A stretch of 64,000 bases of DNA from Streptoverticillium olivoreticuli subsp. olivoreticuli (lineage in GTDB: Bacteria > Actinomycetota > Actinomycetes > Streptomycetales > Streptomycetaceae), in the NCBI RefSeq assembly GCF_003391135.1, contig NZ_CP031455.1, positions 7,653,501-7,717,500 of the forward strand, read 5' to 3'. This document shows, piece after piece, positions 24,964 to 32,452 of the stretch (positions within the stretch are counted from its first letter, which is position 1; each line of letters begins with the position of its first letter). The position numbers were made by a program, and so were the translations under genes. The notes beneath the pieces were generated by a model, which was not told where the DNA came from, searched no databases, and worked only from the letters and a program-made list of their open reading frames with translations.

Positions 24964-26295
24964 CTAGCCGATGCCCTGGCGGTCCGGGCGGAGGGCGAAG
25001 TCGCGGTCCGCCGGCTCGCGCACGTGACGCTCCACCGCCTGCCGCAGCAGCTCGCGGTGGCGCAGCAACGGCGAGCGCCGCCCCTCCGGCGCCAGCGCCG
25101 ACAAATCCTCCAGCGCGGCCATCAACCGCCGAGTCACCTGCGGCGCACCCGTCGCGCAGCCCCGGATCTCCGCGAAGCCCAGGTCGACGAGGTTCGTCCA
25201 GCCGGGCAGGTCCTGCACCAGCCGCACCGTCCCCCGGCGGTCGCAGTGCCGCAGCGCGCCCAGCGGGCGGCCGGCGACGGCGGCCAGGATCTGCACGATC
25301 CGGTCCAGGCACTGCACAGCGGTCGTGGGGTCGTTGACGGCGGGGGACAGGGCCCGCTGCGCGATGTCGGACAACTGCCGCAGCCCGAACCCCAGGTCCT
25401 GGTGAAAGGTCCGCTCCACGCCCACCGACACGGTGTAGCGCAGCGCCCGCGGCGGCGGCCCCGTACCGCCGTGCACCGCGAGCACCGGCGTGCCCGGCAC
25501 CACGAAGTCCCCGATCCGCGGGATCAGCCGCAGCACGACCCCGTACCGCCGGGCCACCCGCACCAGCCGCGCGATGTTCACGTCCCGCAGCACCCCGGCC
25601 CGCCCCCGGTGCGCGACCTCGGCCGAGGCGGGGCCGAGCGCGGGGGCCCCGGCGCCCGCCGCGCCGTGCTTGTCCAGCACCCGGAAGGACTCCCAGGCGA
25701 TCCGGTCGATGACATGGCTGACCCGCATCAGCCGGATCGTGGAGTTCACATAGGCGATGAACAGCACCAGGCTCACCATGACCATCACCACGCAGGCGAT
25801 GCTGGAGAGGAACGGCACCGTCCGCACCGTGCGGGGATCGGTGTCCCCCTGGTACGAGGCCTGCACCAGCAGCGCGAACAGGAACGTCGCGAGGAAGACC
25901 GCGAACGTGCACTTGGTGATCCGGCTGCGGACGTAGAGCCGCACCACGCGCGGCGAGAACTGCCCGCTGGCCATCTGGAGCGCGACCAGGCTGATGGAGA
26001 ACACCACACCGATGAAGGTCAGCATCGCGGACCCCACGGTGGTGATGATCGACTTCGTGTCGTCGGCGAGGTCGATCAGGGAGGAGACGGTGTCGTAGTC
26101 CCCCTCCCGCTGCAGGGTCTCGATCAGCAGCCCGTCGAGCTCCAGGGCCACCACCGCCGTCACCGCGGCCCCCACCAGCCCCACGGCCGGGGCGAACCAG
26201 AAGGTGTCCCGCAGGTGCTCCCGCAACGGCGACAGCGGCCGGGGTCTGCGCCGCGCGACGCCGTTCGGTGTCACGGTTTGTCCAGCATTGCCCAT
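24964..26295 (-). CDS. DUF2254 family membrane protein
   Basis: 443 residues from ATG 26295. The N-terminal third has four hydrophobic segments: TFWFAPAVGLVGAAVTAVVA, SAMLTFIGVVFSISLVALQM (followed by the family hallmark ASGQFSPRVVR), CTFAVFLATFLFALLVQA, and SIACVVMVMVSLVLFIAYVN. The remaining 250 residues are soluble and include RALSPAVNDPTTAVQCLDRI, highly conserved in this family. Biochemical function is unknown; members are predicted integral membrane proteins of bacteria. It is the last gene before the tRNA-Leu, oriented away from it. Confidence 0.88.
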   Translation of the reverse strand: MGNAGQTVTPNGVARRRPRPLSPLREHLRDTFWFAPAVGLVGAAVTAVVALELDGLLIETLQREGDYDTVSSLIDLADDTKSIITTVGSAMLTFIGVVFSISLVALQMASGQFSPRVVRLYVRSRITKCTFAVFLATFLFALLVQASYQGDTDPRTVRTVPFLSSIACVVMVMVSLVLFIAYVNSTIRLMRVSHVIDRIAWESFRVLDKHGAAGAGAPALGPASAEVAHRGRAGVLRDVNIARLVRVARRYGVVLRLIPRIGDFVVPGTPVLAVHGGTGPPPRALRYTVSVGVERTFHQDLGFGLRQLSDIAQRALSPAVNDPTTAVQCLDRIVQILAAVAGRPLGALRHCDRRGTVRLVQDLPGWTNLVDLGFAEIRGCATGAPQVTRRLMAALEDLSALAPEGRRSPLLRHRELLRQAVERHVREPADRDFALRPDRQGIG

Positions 26296-26401
26296 AAATG
26301 GAGCTTATGGCCCGCATGGATACCCAGGTGAAAGGCACTCCGAAACCTTGGTATTGTTATCCATGTCGCCGCGGGGAACACCTCGCAGAGACAGACACCT
26401 T

Positions 26402-26489
26402 GTCCGGGTGGCGGAATGGCAGACGCGCTAGCTTGAGGTGCTAGTGCCCTTTATCGGGCGTGGGGGTTCAAGTCCCCCCTCGGACACCA
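26402..26489 (+). tRNA. tRNA-Leu (anticodon GAG)
   Basis: The cloverleaf is complete. Acceptor GTCCGGG (26402-26408) pairs with CTCGGAC; discriminator A and encoded CCA end at 26489. The anticodon stem CTAGC/GCTAG encloses loop TTGAGGT, with anticodon GAG at 26435-26437. The long variable arm TGCCC...CGGGCG is class II, as in leucine tRNAs. The T-loop is GTTCAAGTC. It serves CUC/CUU codons. Its 3' end is the integration site of a genomic island (see 26466-28963). Confidence 0.97.
26466..26487 (+). repeat. attL-like copy of the tRNA-Leu 3' end
   Basis: These are 22 bases of the T-loop, T-stem and acceptor strand (starting GTTCAAGTCCCC, ending CTCGGACAC). They match 28942-28963 at 21 of 22 positions. 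This copy belongs to the intact tRNA gene. Confidence 0.75.
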
Positions 26490-26493
26490 GCAG

Positions 26494-26516
26494 AAACCCC
26501 AGTTCACCTGGGGTTT
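26494..26516 (+). terminator. Rho-independent terminator of tRNA-Leu
   Basis: AAACCCCAG, a 5-base loop and CTGGGGTTT, followed by further T residues: a classic terminator directly behind the CCA end. Confidence 0.85.
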
Positions 26517-26781
26517 TTCTGTTTTTCGGCGCCTTGTCGCATCCAGCGTGACCCACCGCGTGACCCACGGAATCGGCGGCTTCCCAGACCGACGGCGTGA
26601 CCAACCACGAGACCAGCCGTCCAGGGGATCGTGCTCAGGCCACCGGCGCGGGCTCGGTGAGGTGCATCTCGGTAGCCCGTGCGAGACGCATCCGGCTCGC
26701 AGCGGCAGGTCTTCGAGTCGTCGGCCGCTCGCATCCAGGGCGCGTGGCGTACGGCCATGGGCTACGTGGGCAGCTCCACCC

Positions 26782-26988
26782 TTCATCAAGGCTCATTCGG
26801 CCCGGCTGCCGGCAGTGATCTCCGTGGCCCTGGCCCTCGTCGTCCACTATGTGCCGGACCTGCCCGATGCCCTGATCTACGCCCTCGCGGTCGCTGTGCC
26901 CGGTGCCGGTGAGGGGGTGCGGTGGATCGAGGACAGGAAGACCCTGGGCGAGGCAGGAGGTGCAGTTGGTGACGTGAGCGAAACGTGA
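26782..26988 (+). pseudogene. Fragment of a small membrane protein (phage/plasmid-like)
   Basis: The frame reads FIKAHSARLPAVISVALALV, then HYVPDLPDALIYALAVAVPG, then WIEDRKTLGEA: one or two hydrophobic helices followed by a charged tail. It resembles small membrane proteins I associate with actinobacterial mobile elements, but I cannot name a family. No ATG, GTG or TTG with a ribosome-binding site precedes the conserved-looking part; a GTG at 26815 would give 57 residues without such a site. It is probably a 5'-truncated remnant inside the tRNA island. The 290 bases between the tRNA terminator and this frame show no convincing gene. Confidence 0.3.
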
Positions 26989-27147
26989 GCGAAGCGTGAG
27001 CGCAGGCTGAGAACCTGGCATTCCGCTTCCGGTGGGCTCCGGCTTCTGCCGGTTCGCCCCTGGTAGGCGGGCTCTGATACACGATGTGGACGCTGAAGGT
27101 TGCAAGCCGGGCTGCCTCCCATCACCAATGAGACGGAAGGCCGGAAC

Positions 27148-28362
27148 TTGCCGCCCACCAGATTTTTCCGCGCACGCCGATCGGTGACCGCCATGTGGCT
27201 GGCACTGATCGGAATCATCGGGATCATGATCACTGTGCCCACCTCGGCCAACGCTTTCCAGCCCAACGAGCGCGGGATTGCGACCTGGAACTCGCAGGGA
27301 GGGAATAAATGGAACACGGTGAGGGATCTCAGTAACCAAAACGATCTCGTCGCCATTCAAGAAGCCGGGCAGGACCCGGAACACATGGTCGACATGCGTT
27401 TCGAAGGGCAGTTTTACGTCAACGGCTATTACGTGAACCGCTACGCATGGGGAAACCGGTTTGTGTACTGGATGCGGACGTCGCCGACGACCGACAGCGC
27501 ACAGATGAATCTGGCTTTTGTCACGCATGAGCGGGCGGACCAGGTAATCGTTGCCCCGTCCGGAGCGGACAGGACCCGCCCGGCATTGGGGCTGCGTTTC
27601 GGCGACGATATTTACTACAATGTGCACGCGCAGGCCAGTGGCGAGCGCAACGAAGTAGGGGCATTGCTGAACAGCATCCACGGCGTCTCGGCAGGGCGCC
27701 AGTGGACCGCCCTGGGGGACTTCAACCGGGAGCCGAATCAGCAGGTGCACGACTGGGCCACAAGCCTGGGTGCGTACGTCTACCACAGCGGGTCTGTGAC
27801 GCAGCATTCCCAGAACGAGCTCGACTACATGATCTCGTCCCGCTCCATGCAGAATTATCGTGGAGAGGTGCACGGCGACGGTCTCTCGGATCACTATCCG
27901 ATCTATTTCCGCACTCACCTGGCCGCGAACGGCGCCACGGTCAGCCTGTCCAACGATAAGCGTGAACGATTCGCACAGCCCGAAAAGGGAAGCAGCGCGA
28001 ATGGCACTCGCATTGTCACAGGCGAATACGGCGGAAAGGGAAGCACCTGGAGGCTCCAGCACGCGGCAAACGGTGGCCAATGGGATTTCAAGTTCATCAA
28101 CACTACCACTGGCAAGTGCATGGACGTGAGCAAGGGAATTTACTCCCAGCAGGGCGACTTCATCGACGAATACGACTGCATGGACATACCGAACCAGGTG
28201 TTCACCATCTATTCCTCGACTGCTGAACCGGGGTCCTGGCAGATCGTGAACAAATACACCAACCTGACTGTGGACGCCATGGGCGACACCCCCGAGTATC
28301 TGGGCCTGTGGCAGGGCAACGGGGGCCTCAACCAGCGGTTCATGCCGATCTTCTCCTCATGA
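27148..28362 (+). CDS. Secreted CdtB-like DNase I-fold nuclease fused to a ricin-type beta-trefoil domain
   Basis: 404 residues from TTG 27148, with GGAAGG eight bases upstream; GTG 27184 and ATG 27193 are alternatives that keep the signal core. The signal peptide runs to SANA (residues 33-36). Residues 40-258 carry the CdtB/DNase I motifs: ATWNSQG (N48), IQEAG (E72), NVHAQ (H160), GDFNREP (D191, N193), ELDYM (D226) and SDHYPI (D248, H249). FNREP and QEAG are closer to CdtB than to other exonuclease/endonuclease/phosphatase proteins. Residues about 285-404 look like a ricin-type lectin domain: FINTTTGKCMDVS, C324 and C344 as a likely disulfide, and IVNKYTNLTVDA...NQRF. It probably enters or binds target cells and cuts DNA. 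Its low GC and position in the tRNA island suggest acquisition by transfer. Confidence 0.85.
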   Translation: MPPTRFFRARRSVTAMWLALIGIIGIMITVPTSANAFQPNERGIATWNSQGGNKWNTVRDLSNQNDLVAIQEAGQDPEHMVDMRFEGQFYVNGYYVNRYAWGNRFVYWMRTSPTTDSAQMNLAFVTHERADQVIVAPSGADRTRPALGLRFGDDIYYNVHAQASGERNEVGALLNSIHGVSAGRQWTALGDFNREPNQQVHDWATSLGAYVYHSGSVTQHSQNELDYMISSRSMQNYRGEVHGDGLSDHYPIYFRTHLAANGATVSLSNDKRERFAQPEKGSSANGTRIVTGEYGGKGSTWRLQHAANGGQWDFKFINTTTGKCMDVSKGIYSQQGDFIDEYDCMDIPNQVFTIYSSTAEPGSWQIVNKYTNLTVDAMGDTPEYLGLWQGNGGLNQRFMPIFSS

Positions 28363-28444
28363 AAAGCCGGGTCGCCTGCGGCCCCCATACTCAGTGCTGG
28401 TGAAAGCGTGCAGTTCGTTGCAATACTCCGGCTCAGGGGATGCG

Positions 28445-28771
28445 ATGGACCACCAGATCCGGGAGGACCGGAGGCCGTAGGGACGGAAGAAGCTGACCGC
28501 TGAGCGGGCGGCATGCTTCCAGCTCATGCGGCAGGGCTACAGCAACAAAGAGGTGTGCCGGATCGTGGGTATCAACCCGCGGACCGGCAAGGTGTGGCGC
28601 AACGGCCGCCGCGCCCACAGGGCTTGTCGAAGGCGCGTCTCCCCGGTTCACCGGGAGCCGTCTTCGGCAGGCCCCGGCCGCTGTCTGCGGGAGTCCGGGC
28701 GCATCCACATCGCCGACCGGCTGCGGGAGAAGGTGTCCGTCCGGACCATCGCGGCCGGCCCGCCGTGTTGA
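28445..28771 (+). pseudogene. IS30-family transposase remnant (N-terminal part, internal stop)
   Basis: From ATG 28445 the frame starts MDHQIREDRRP, meets TAG at 28478, then resumes with KKLTAERAACFQLMRQGYSN and KEVCRIVGINPRTGKVWRNG, the N-terminal HTH of actinobacterial IS30-type transposases. RIHIADRLREKVSVRTIAAG follows, after which the sequence leaves the family and stops. The DDE catalytic domain is absent. It is dead through a nonsense codon and a 3' deletion. The 80 bases before it, after the CdtB-like gene, contain no gene that I can see. Confidence 0.75.
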
Positions 28772-28941
28772 CCTTGACCTGATCGGATGCCGGTTGGTCA
28801 CATGACCGACGCGTGACCGACAGAGGGCAGGAACGGTCCGAAACCCGCAGGAAAAGCCGGGTACCATGGGGTGGCAGCAAAGCCCCTAAAGTTGGTGTTT
28901 CCGCAGGTCAGATGCCCTGCGAGCTGGTGTCTGAGGCGAGA

Positions 28942-28963
28942 GTTCAAGTCCCCTCTCGGACAC
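28942..28963 (+). repeat. attR-like copy of the tRNA-Leu 3' end
   Basis: GTTCAAGTCCCC...CTCGGACAC differs from 26466-26487 at one base. No anticodon arm or acceptor 5' strand precedes it, so it is not a second tRNA. It marks the far end of the island. The 170 bases between the IS30 remnant and this site show no recognisable gene. Confidence 0.7.
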
Positions 28964-28976
28964 GGACACCACGAAG

Positions 28977-28998
28977 AACCCCAGTATTTGCTGGGGTT
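28977..28998 (+). terminator. Terminator beside the distal tRNA repeat
   Basis: AACCCCAG, loop TATTTG and CTGGGGTT followed by a T run. It resembles the tRNA-Leu terminator at 26494-26516, as expected if the island split tRNA and terminator sequences. Confidence 0.75.
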
Positions 28999-29129
28999 TT
29001 TCTGTGTTCGGGAGGCGGCGCGCCGACAGTGTGACCAGCAACCCGAGAGATACAGCCCCTTTTGACCGGAGACGGTAACTTTGTCCTCCGGTAGCAGCCG
29101 TTCGCTGCGTTCCCAGAGATCCACGAGGC

Positions 29130-30578
29130 ATGAACGTTTCCCGTACCGACCGCATCCACGGTGACCGGCCCGACGTGACCGGCCACCGCCCCGTCCGCGT
29201 GGGCGTGCTCGTCACCGCTCTCCTCACGGCCTGCATCGCCTTCCAGCTCAACGCGAGCATGCTCAGCCCCGCGCTGAAGAGCATCGAGGACAGCCTCGGC
29301 GCCAGCTCCGCCGAGATCGGTCTCACCCAGACCGCCTTCTTCACCTCGGCCGCCCTGTTCTCGCTCTTCCTGCCGCGCCTCGGCGACGTCGTCGGCCGCC
29401 GCAAGGTCCTGGCCGGGATGCTGGCCCTGATGGCCGTCGGATGCGTCGTGGCCGCGCTGGCGACCAGCGTGCCCATGCTCTTCGTCGGCCGTGTCATCCA
29501 GGGCGCCTCCGGCCCGGTCGTCCCGCTGTGCCTGATCATGCTGCGGCAGGAGGTGACCGAGCCCAAGAAGTACGGCACCCTCCTCGGCGTGATCACCGCG
29601 GTCAACGGCGGCATCGCCGGTGTCGACTCCCTCGCGGGCGGCTACCTCGCCGACAACCACGGCTTCGGGTCCGTCTTCTGGGCCATGGCCGTCGTCGCCG
29701 TGATCGCCACGGTCCTCGTCGCCACCCTCACCCCCGAGACCAAGGTCCCGGACGCGAGCCGCATGGACTGGCCCGGCGTCGGCCTGCTGGTCGTCTCGGT
29801 CGGCTCGCTGCTCATCGCCCTCAACGAGGCGGGCAAGCTCGGCGCCGCGAACTGGACCTTCGTCGGCGTCCTCACGGTCGTCTCCGCCGTCGCCTTCGCC
29901 CTGTTCTGGCGGACCGAGGACCGCAGCACCCACCCCCTGGTCGCCACCCGGCACCTGCGCCAGCGCTCGACCTGGGCCACCCTGCTGACCACCGTGCTCA
30001 CCATGACCGGTGTGTTCGCCGTCATGAACGGGCTGATCCCCGCCTTCGCCCAGGACGCCAAGGCGGGCCTCGGCATGACCGCCGAGCAGTCCGCGTGGTG
30101 GACCCTCACGCCGTACGCGCTGGCCGGACTGGCCATGGGCCCGGTCGCGGGCCGGCTCGCCGCCACCTTCGGCTACGGGCGGATCCTGCGCATCGGGCTC
30201 GTCGGGGCCGCGGCGTCCGTCGTCCTGATGATCCTGACGATGCCCGCCCACTCCCGCGTGCTGCTGCTGGTGGCCTCGGTCCTCGTGGGCATCACCTACG
30301 CGGGCGTGGCGAACATCGTCCTCAACGGGCTCGGCATCGTGCTGTCCCCGAGCGAGAACCCGGGCTTCCTGCCCGGGCTCAACGCGGGCGCCTTCAACCT
30401 CGGCGCCGGTCTCAGCTTCGCCCTCCTGTACGCGGTCAAGACCGCGACCGCGCCCTCGGACCCGGCGTCGTCCACCGGCTACACCTCCGGCATGATCGCC
30501 GGAGTGGTCATCCTGGCCGCGGCCATCGCGACGTCCTTCCTCATCCCGAAGCCGGTGGCGGCCGAAGCGCACGCCTGA
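29130..30578 (+). CDS. MFS transporter (drug:H+ antiporter type)
   Basis: 482 residues from ATG 29130. It shows the MFS A-motif GDVVGRRKVLAG between helices 2 and 3, the antiporter-type helix 5 region with GGIAGVDSLAGGYLADNHGF, and about 14 hydrophobic segments, which fits the DHA2 drug-export group. The second half repeats the fold, with TPYALAGLAMGPVAGRLAAT. The substrate is unknown; export of a toxic compound or metabolite is the likely role. The gene is the first one downstream of the island and ends at a strong bidirectional terminator. GAGG lies only four bases before the ATG, an unusually short spacing, so a slightly later start is possible. Confidence 0.88.
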   Translation: MNVSRTDRIHGDRPDVTGHRPVRVGVLVTALLTACIAFQLNASMLSPALKSIEDSLGASSAEIGLTQTAFFTSAALFSLFLPRLGDVVGRRKVLAGMLALMAVGCVVAALATSVPMLFVGRVIQGASGPVVPLCLIMLRQEVTEPKKYGTLLGVITAVNGGIAGVDSLAGGYLADNHGFGSVFWAMAVVAVIATVLVATLTPETKVPDASRMDWPGVGLLVVSVGSLLIALNEAGKLGAANWTFVGVLTVVSAVAFALFWRTEDRSTHPLVATRHLRQRSTWATLLTTVLTMTGVFAVMNGLIPAFAQDAKAGLGMTAEQSAWWTLTPYALAGLAMGPVAGRLAATFGYGRILRIGLVGAAASVVLMILTMPAHSRVLLLVASVLVGITYAGVANIVLNGLGIVLSPSENPGFLPGLNAGAFNLGAGLSFALLYAVKTATAPSDPASSTGYTSGMIAGVVILAAAIATSFLIPKPVAAEAHA

Positions 30579-30592
30579 CGCTTCCCGGACCC

Positions 30593-30629
30593 CCGTGCGG
30601 GGGCTGCCCCCGTGGCAGCCCCCGCACGG
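30593..30629. terminator. Bidirectional terminator between convergent genes
   Basis: CCGTGCGGGGGCTGCC and GGCAGCCCCCGCACGG form a perfect 16-base-pair stem with loop CCCGT. It fills the gap between the MFS gene and the last gene of the minus-strand biosynthetic operon. Confidence 0.85.
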
Positions 30630-31178
30630 TCATGTCGCGGGCCATGTGGCGTACCTGCGCATGCCGTACAGCAACGGCGCCGGGCGGGGCTCCGGCGCCT
30701 TGTCCGTGCGGGCGACCTCGCCCAGGACGATCGTGTGGTCGCCCGCCCGGGTGAGGCGTATCACGCGGCATTCGGCCCAGGTGTGCGCGTCCTCCGGGAG
30801 GACGGGGAGCCCGAGGTCCGGGGACAGCCGCCAGGGGATCTTCGCGAAGCGGCCCGCGTCCCGGGTGGCGAACGCCTCCGCTGCGCGGCGCCCCGCCCCG
30901 TGCAGCAGGTTCAGGGCGAACCAGCCGTGCTCCGCGAGCACCGGGAGCGTGCTGCCGGAGTTGGAGGCGCACAACAGCAGCAGCGGCGGCGCCAGCGAGA
31001 CACCGCACCAGGCGGTGCACGCGAAGCCGTAGGGGTTGCCGAGCCCGTCCTGGGTGGTCACCACGGCCACCCCGCCGGGATGGGAGGCCATCAGGGCGCG
31101 GAAGCCGTCGGGATCGACGAGGGTGAGCATGGCGGTGCCGTCGTCGACGGCGCCGCTCCTGCCGGATGCGGTGGTCAT
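30630..31178 (-). CDS. Flavin reductase family protein (HpaC/two-component reductase type)
   Basis: 182 residues from ATG 31178 with GGAGGA upstream. The FMN-binding split-barrel shows as FRALMASHPGGVAVVTTQDG, then GFACTAWCGVSLAPPLLLLC, and RFAKIPW...WAECRVIRL. Such proteins reduce FMN or FAD with NAD(P)H and hand free reduced flavin to a partner monooxygenase. It is the last gene of the operon starting at 37450, and its ATG overlaps the TGA of the MFS gene (ATGA). The two nearby class-A monooxygenases reduce their own FAD, so a more fitting partner is one of the acyl-CoA dehydrogenase-fold proteins of the same operon; this is inference. Confidence 0.88.
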   Translation of the reverse strand: MTTASGRSGAVDDGTAMLTLVDPDGFRALMASHPGGVAVVTTQDGLGNPYGFACTAWCGVSLAPPLLLLCASNSGSTLPVLAEHGWFALNLLHGAGRRAAEAFATRDAGRFAKIPWRLSPDLGLPVLPEDAHTWAECRVIRLTRAGDHTIVLGEVARTDKAPEPRPAPLLYGMRRYATWPAT

Positions 31179-32452
31179 GGCGGGGTCCTCCCATGGGTGG
31201 TGATCATGACGTCCTCACGTCGGGTGCGGCGGCCGGAACCGACCGCCGCCGTGACCGCGATGCTCGCCACGCACAGCACCGTGACCACCCCGGCGAAAAT
31301 GCCCGCCGCCGCCATCAGCGTGCCGTGCGACAACAGCACGGCCACACCGACGACCGGCAGGGTCAGGCCCAGATACGCGGCGACGAAATAGCTGGAGACC
31401 AGCTCCGAGACCCGGTCGGGCCGCGCCTGTGATGCCACCAGCGCCAGACCGGACTTGAAGGAGGTGCCCGCGCCCGCGCCGCCGAGCACCGAGCCGCACA
31501 GGAAGAGCGGCAGCGAGGCGGCGGACAGCCCCGCCACGATCAGCCCGAGCCCCAGCGGCACACCGGCCATGCCCACCGCCAGACCGGTGCGCGGCGGCAG
31601 CCGCACCGCGAACAGCTGGGCCGCCCCGGCGGAGCCGAAGGCGCTGAACGCCACCAGCCCGACCGCGAGATGGCTGTGGTCGTGCAACCCCTCGACCAGG
31701 AAGTTCCCCGCGAGCGAGGCCAGCAGACCCAGCAGCGCGAAGGACGCGAAGACCGCGACCGCCGCGGCGGCGAACGTACGGCGGGCCGCGGCGGGCACGC
31801 TCAGCCGCTGCGGCCGGATCCCGCCGCCGCGCGGCGCGACGGGCTCGGGCAGCACCGCCAGGGCGAGCCCCGGCAGCAGCAGCGCGGTCAGGACGGCGTA
31901 CGGCAGGACGGTGGGGGAGGGGGCGTACTCCACCAGCAGCCCCGACAGCAGGGAACCGGCGCCCAGACCGGCCATGTTGGTGACCGACGCGATCAGCGCC
32001 GCACGGGGCCGGTCCGGGTGCAGCTCCCCCAGATAGGCGGTGGCGGCGCCCGTGGTCAGCCCCACGGAGACACCGGACAGCACGCGCCCGGCGAACAGCC
32101 CGGGCAGCGTGGGGAAGACGATGAAGACGACGCCGCTGACCGCGGCGACCAGCAGCGCCGGGGCGAGCGTGGCCCGCCGCCCGATCTGGTCCGACAGCCC
32201 CCCGAACAGCAGCAGGGAGACCAGGATGCCGCCCGCGTACGCCGCGAAGACCAGGGCCACGACCGGCGGGGACAGGTGCAGCCGCTGCGCGTACACGGAG
32301 TAGACGGGTGTGGGAACGGTGCCGCCCGCCATCACCACCAACAGCACGTAGGTGACGGTGGGCACGGCGGCGCGCGACGCCCTGGCGGGCGCCGGCGCGG
32401 CGGTGGCGGGCGCGCCCGCGGGGGCGGCCTGCCGGGGTCGGATGGCGCTCAC
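31175..32452 (-). CDS. MFS transporter of the carrier-protein operon
   Basis: 425 residues from GTG 32452, which overlaps the TGA of the preceding gene as GTGA, a translational-coupling signal. About twelve membrane helices are seen, with the MFS A-motif in GLSDQIGRRATLAPALLVAA, FAGRVLSGVSVGLTTGAATA in the first half, and a second six-helix bundle after residue 220. It is most like sugar/drug efflux MFS proteins. As the only transporter of the operon it is the probable exporter of its product, also giving self-protection. Its stop overlaps the start of the flavin reductase gene (ATGA). Confidence 0.88.
   Translation of the reverse strand: MSAIRPRQAAPAGAPATAAPAPARASRAAVPTVTYVLLVVMAGGTVPTPVYSVYAQRLHLSPPVVALVFAAYAGGILVSLLLFGGLSDQIGRRATLAPALLVAAVSGVVFIVFPTLPGLFAGRVLSGVSVGLTTGAATAYLGELHPDRPRAALIASVTNMAGLGAGSLLSGLLVEYAPSPTVLPYAVLTALLLPGLALAVLPEPVAPRGGGIRPQRLSVPAAARRTFAAAAVAVFASFALLGLLASLAGNFLVEGLHDHSHLAVGLVAFSAFGSAGAAQLFAVRLPPRTGLAVGMAGVPLGLGLIVAGLSAASLPLFLCGSVLGGAGAGTSFKSGLALVASQARPDRVSELVSSYFVAAYLGLTLPVVGVAVLLSHGTLMAAAGIFAGVVTVLCVASIAVTAAVGSGRRTRREDVMITTHGRTPP

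Larger units (their letters stand above)
26466..28963. mobile_element. Remnant genomic island integrated in tRNA-Leu
   Basis: About 2.5 kb are bracketed by a 22-base direct duplication of the tRNA 3' end. The central part (27.1-28.4 kb) has visibly lower GC and more A/T-ending codons than the surroundings. Contents are a possible fragment of a small membrane protein, a secreted CdtB-lectin fusion and a broken IS30-type transposase. No integrase, excisionase or replication gene is recognisable, so the element can probably not move by itself. The terminator behind the tRNA is also duplicated in similar form after the distal repeat. Confidence 0.7.

Noticed and set aside
26451..26789. Minus-strand open frame across the tRNA-Leu gene ending in RGDLNPHAR
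   Set aside because: This is the well-known artefact of translating the antisense of a tRNA T-arm and acceptor. It has no start signal and overlaps a certain tRNA.
26635..28080. Long minus-strand frame opposite the CdtB-like gene
   Set aside because: The plus strand has a signal peptide, catalytic motifs and a ribosome-binding site. The minus frame has low-complexity content and no recognisable domain.
28900..28970. Second tRNA-Leu gene at the distal repeat
   Set aside because: Only the T-arm and acceptor 3' strand are present. There is no anticodon stem, D-arm or acceptor 5' strand, so it is an attachment-site duplicate.
28798..29124. Minus-strand open frame across the distal tRNA repeat (contains RGDLNSR)
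   Set aside because: It is the same artefact from the duplicated tRNA 3' end, with no family similarity.
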